A DNA stretch of 64,000 nt from Calonectria ilicicola. Its lineage: Eukaryota; Ascomycota; Sordariomycetes; Hypocreales; Nectriaceae. The notes beneath the pieces were generated by a model, which searched no databases, had not been told where the DNA came from, and saw only the letters and a list, made by a program, of their open reading frames with translations. Of the stretch, positions 61,520 through 64,000 are shown piece by piece (positions within the stretch are counted from its first letter, which is position 1; each line of letters begins with the position of its first letter). The position numbers and the translations under genes were made by a program. The stretch covers positions 8,090,652 to 8,154,651 of the forward strand of contig CP085826.1 in the NCBI GenBank assembly GCA_020809705.1. The letters run 5' to 3'.

Positions 61520-62054
61520 CATCCACTGCCCCTAAAGACTGCGCCTGAACAACGGCTTCCGACTCTACCCGATCCGCCTCTTCCAACTCATCCAAAGAAG
61601 AAAGCCCACGACGCACCATCTCCACACCCTTCGTCTTGAGTTGACGTTTCTGACGACGAAGACGGGATAAACGGTTCAAGGATTCCTGAACCTTGGCCTG
61701 AGCCGCAAGCGCCTCCGCTTGTACACGAAGGAACTCCTCCTCAGCGACCTCTTCCTCTATATCCAAACGATCGGACTCCCGATTTATCCGGTTTACTACC
61801 AAAGTCAGCAACCAACCACATTCACCACCATAAAATGACGCACACGCAGCCAAAGACGCCTCTGAAGCATCACAGGTCCTACCACGACGAGTGCACTCGC
61901 CGCAACGGTCACCAGAATCCGGCAACATCTTGCATCGCAAACCCTTAGAGGAACAGAATGAACACGGCATGATTTCAAAACCCGTTGAGTTAATAAGCTG
62001 AGCTCGGGCCTTGGCACGAAGACGCTGTTTGGAATCACCTGGACCACGAGGCAT
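61434..62054 (-). CDS. Antisense zinc-cluster ORF inside the retrotransposon
   Basis: An intact 206-codon frame on the strand opposite gag-pol, starting 97 bp inside the 3' LTR and overlapping the chromodomain end. Cys residues 31, 34, 41, 51, 54 and 61 follow CX2CX6CX9CX2CX6C, the pattern of Gal4-type Zn2Cys6 DNA-binding domains. They are followed by a strongly charged coiled-coil-like region (about residues 88-142). A basic N-terminus (SKQRLRAKARAQ) precedes it. The same region aligns in the plus-strand RIPped copy (about 37690-38260), so it belongs to the family, not to this insertion. It may be an element-encoded regulator. Its promoter would lie in or next to the 3' LTR. Confidence 0.7.
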   Translation of the reverse strand: MPRGPGDSKQRLRAKARAQLINSTGFEIMPCSFCSSKGLRCKMLPDSGDRCGECTRRGRTCDASEASLAACASFYGGECGWLLTLVVNRINRESDRLDIEEEVAEEEFLRVQAEALAAQAKVQESLNRLSRLRRQKRQLKTKGVEMVRRGLSSLDELEEADRVESEAVVQAQSLGAVDVIDWNAVDLDGLLGVVSSGTLPAASSSA

Positions 62055-62136
62055 AATTAGAAAATATTTTGAAGGTTAAAAATGGGGAAACTCACACACA
62101 AGGTCGAACTAACGGGCCTTGAGGACAAGACCAACA

Positions 62137-62147
62137 GAGGGGGGACA
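62137..62147 (+). promoter_or_regulatory. Polypurine tract
   Basis: agaggggggac just before the 3' LTR start at 62151 is the expected primer for plus-strand DNA synthesis. RIPped forms of it lie before the other 3' LTRs. Confidence 0.7.
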
Positions 62148-62150
62148 TCG

Positions 62151-62545
62151 TGTTATGACCCATGACACGCCTAGGCGGTCTACGACGGCAGAACTAACAC
62201 CTACCTACCCTATAGCCCCACACCAACCAATAAGGAAGCGCTCACTCGCGATCACCCATAATGTTGGTGATCACCCTGTGATCACCCATCCGATCACCAA
62301 TACTTAGATAGAACCAACACAGTGAGCGCCTACTACGATAATAGTATATAGACAGGTTAGAATCCGCCCTTATGGCCGATACTAGCCAGCTTTCAATACA
62401 ACTTGGTTACCTCAATTGCGATTGACTATTACCTAACGTAACACTTCCATTGCTCTATTTACCATAACGCGCCTAACCATCCTGCCAACAATAAACCCTT
62501 CGTTCTGATTGGTTCATCAAGTTGGGAATTGACCAGACCGTTACA
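62151..62545 (+). repeat. 3' LTR of the young chromovirus
   Basis: 395 bp. I found no difference from 55646-56040. Confidence 0.95.
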
Positions 62546-62701
62546 GTTATGCTTATGTATTTGTGAGTTTTTTCTTGACCTACTGTAGTTCTATAGTTAA
62601 CTTAGTGTTACTAGAAGGAGCAGTAGCAACAGGGTTCTTTCCAAATATTATTATTACTTAATTGTTAATATGGATAATCAACTAAATAAGAGCTTTTAAT
62701 G
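62546..62701 (-). pseudogene. Truncated gag start of a reverse-oriented chromovirus
   Basis: The reverse complement matches the leader and the first about 35 gag codons of the young element, with RIP changes. It is cut exactly at the 3' end of the young element. The remaining body is not found on the other side of that element. Confidence 0.8.
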
Positions 62702-63091
62702 TATAATAGTCTGATCAATTCCTAACTTAATGAACCAATTAGAACGAAGGGTTTATTATTGGCAGGATAGTTAGGTATGTTATAGTAAATAGAGTAATAG
62801 GAGTGTTATATTAGATAATAGTTAATTGCAATTAAGGTAACCAAGTTATATTAAAAGCTAATTAGTTCCATTCCTTACAGTAGGATCTAATCTATCTATA
62901 TATTATTATCTTATTTTGGTATGTGTGGTGTGCTTGGTGTGCTAGGTGCAACACCTTTCATACTTATTGTGACAGTTGCCCTTATCGCTCCTTGTTTGAT
63001 TGGTCGTATATAACTATAGGGTAGCTGGTTTCTTACAGGGTGTGGCATTCTGCCACCCTAGACCGCCCTGGGTACGACATGGGTCGTAACA
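62702..63091 (-). repeat. Reverse-oriented LTR with a third U3 type
   Basis: The 62702-62900 part matches the R-U5 of the other LTRs. The distal part (62910-63091) ends in the reverse complement of TGTTACGACCCATG, with a U3 unlike the others. About 390 bp. Confidence 0.78.
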
Positions 63092-63702
63092 CTGAATGTC
63101 TTAGAAATAGGCTACTATTACCCTCTAAGACCCCTAGAAGCTCTTACAACTACTGTGGGGAAATAGCAGATATAAATCATGAAGATATTTGCAAGGCAGC
63201 TACTAAAAGGTGGATCCAACGCCATAATCAGATCAATCAGGCCCTCAAGAAAGCCCTAGAAAGTAACCTTACCTTAGAGGTTGAAATAGAGCCCCTTATT
63301 AACCCTAGCCTTAACCTAAAGGCAGACTTCTTTATTCTCAAGGGCTCTAACTGCTATTACTATAACCTACAAATAGTAACTATTAATAGCCAAGAAAAGG
63401 AAGTCTAGGAAGTCCTAGCTACTATAGCTAAGGATAAACTAAGGAAATATAAGGCTTTGGATCCCTTCTTCTAACCCCTAATCTTCTCTGCTGGAGGCTT
63501 AATGGAGCTAGAAACAGCTAAAAGCTATAGAAAGCTTCAGGAAGTAATAGGGAAAATAGCAGCTAGCTAGCTTGATACCTCTATTAGCCTTACGCTTAGT
63601 AAGTTTAGAGCCTAGGCAGCTAGCTCTATAGCTATTAGCCCTACTAAAAACCCGATTCTTATTCCTAAAGGGCTAAGGGCTAGCCTTTTCAACCAAAACT
63701 AA
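63092..63702 (+). pseudogene. C-terminal fragment of a LINE-type reverse transcriptase protein
   Basis: The frame reads through four stops, all explained by RIP of CAG, CAA or TGG (63406, 63472, 63568, 63613), to a TAA at 63700. It has a knuckle-like YCGEIADINHEDIC followed by RHNQINQAL. A LKADFFILKG … YYYNLQIV segment resembles the PD-(D/E)xK-type restriction-like endonuclease that follows the CCHC knuckle in R2-like LINEs. Further on is FSAGGLMELETAKSYRKLQ. The upstream RT domain is missing, replaced by the LTR at 63091. Confidence 0.55.
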
Positions 63703-63704
63703 CC

Positions 63705-63840
63705 TCTATTTTACTCTCTATTTTACTCTTTTATTTTACTCTCCTATTTACCCTCTCTTTATTCTCTCTTTTACTCTCTATTTTACTCTCTATTTTACTC
63801 TCTATTTTACTCTCTATTTTACTCTTTACTCTACCCTCTA
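63705..63840. repeat. Degenerate (tctattttactc)n tandem repeat
   Basis: Many imperfect 12-bp units, G-free on the plus strand. They directly follow the LINE-like fragment and may be its 3' UTR. Confidence 0.85.
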
Positions 63841-63844
63841 ATAC

Positions 63845-63920
63845 CTATTTTCCTATTTTCCTATTTTCCTATTTTCCTATTTTCCTATTTTCCTATTTTC
63901 CTATTTTCCTATTTTCCTAT
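63845..63920. repeat. (ctattttc)n tandem repeat
   Basis: About 9.5 perfect 8-bp units. Confidence 0.92.
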
Positions 63921-63943
63921 CTAAGAACTCTTACCTTAATACT

Positions 63944-64000
63944 CCCCTATAAGATCTAGAAACCTAGAAATATCTTTCCTATTAAAAAGCAACCAAGCAC
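63944..64000. repeat. Right arm of the long-range inverted repeat
   Basis: Reverse complement of 45009-45064. Cut by the window end. Confidence 0.85.

Larger units (their letters stand above)
55646..62545 (+). mobile_element. Young Ty3/chromovirus LTR retrotransposon
   Basis: 6900 bp with two 395-bp LTRs that I read as identical, and no RIP signature, so the insertion is recent. Order: LTR, self-priming leader, gag with zinc knuckle, protease-RT-RNase H, integrase, chromodomain, antisense zinc-cluster ORF, polypurine tract, LTR. This is the Tf1/sushi-like chromovirus plan. The frame after gag is broken at six homopolymers. The flanks (ttggg before, gttat after) do not form a target duplication. 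Confidence 0.93.

Noticed and set aside
55646..62545. Interpretation as an endogenous retrovirus with an envelope gene
   Set aside because: No envelope-like ORF is present. The only extra frame is the antisense zinc-cluster ORF.
63705..63920. CRISPR-like array
   Set aside because: Units are 8-12 bp with no spacers. It is a simple tandem repeat in a eukaryote.

Overview
The window is nuclear DNA of a filamentous ascomycete. The evidence is short GT-AG introns with CTAA(C/T) branch sites, a fungal-type gene set, chromodomain Ty3 retrotransposons, and massive C-to-T/G-to-A decay of repeats typical of repeat-induced point mutation (RIP). I cannot name the species from sequence alone.

Layout: (1) 1-10.5 kb is a normal-GC gene block: a secreted alpha/beta-hydrolase-fold protein, a GRE2-like NAD(P)-dependent reductase, a secreted DUF1214-like protein, an orphan 541-aa protein, and a phosphatidylserine-decarboxylase-like (PsiD-type) enzyme. 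(2) About 10.8-44.5 kb is an extremely AT-rich, gene-free block made of RIP-destroyed retroelements. I resolve it as nested insertions: an old LTR (11779-11979 / 38738-38886) is split by a plus-strand Ty3/chromovirus (11980-38732). That element is itself split by a 12.9-kb second Ty3 family (12432-25375) and by a minus-strand relative of the chromovirus (29498-36403). Target-site duplications are visible at all three junctions. A minus-strand Copia-like relic follows (about 39.4-44.2 kb). (3) 44.4-45.5 kb is a mosaic of palindromes, a 244-bp G-free tract, a telomere-like TTAGGG run and a short LTR-like unit. (4) 46.1-53.2 kb is a normal-GC, un-RIPped island with two adjacent same-strand multi-exon genes: a 767-aa protein with a ParB/sulfiredoxin-like N-terminal fold, and an orphan protein of about 1265 aa. 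(5) 53.2-55.6 kb is mostly non-coding and becomes AT-rich. (6) 55646-62545 is a young chromovirus with identical LTRs. (7) 62.5-64 kb holds a reverse-oriented LTR fragment, a RIP-killed C-terminus of a LINE-like element, and simple repeats.

The young chromovirus is informative because two decayed relatives lie in the same window. Comparison shows a gag-pol -1 slippery heptamer present in all copies, a self-complementary primer-binding site, and an antisense ORF with a Gal4-type zinc-cluster cysteine pattern. It also shows six one-base losses, all in homopolymer runs of the young copy, where one or both relatives keep the base. The same kind of one-base loss breaks the hydrolase gene at 995-998 and the orphan giant gene at 52829-52832, so homopolymer miscalls in the assembly are a serious possibility.

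The best candidate for an undescribed system is the two-gene ParB-like plus giant-orphan cassette at 46.1-53.2 kb. It sits intact inside a retrotransposon graveyard beside telomere-like sequence.
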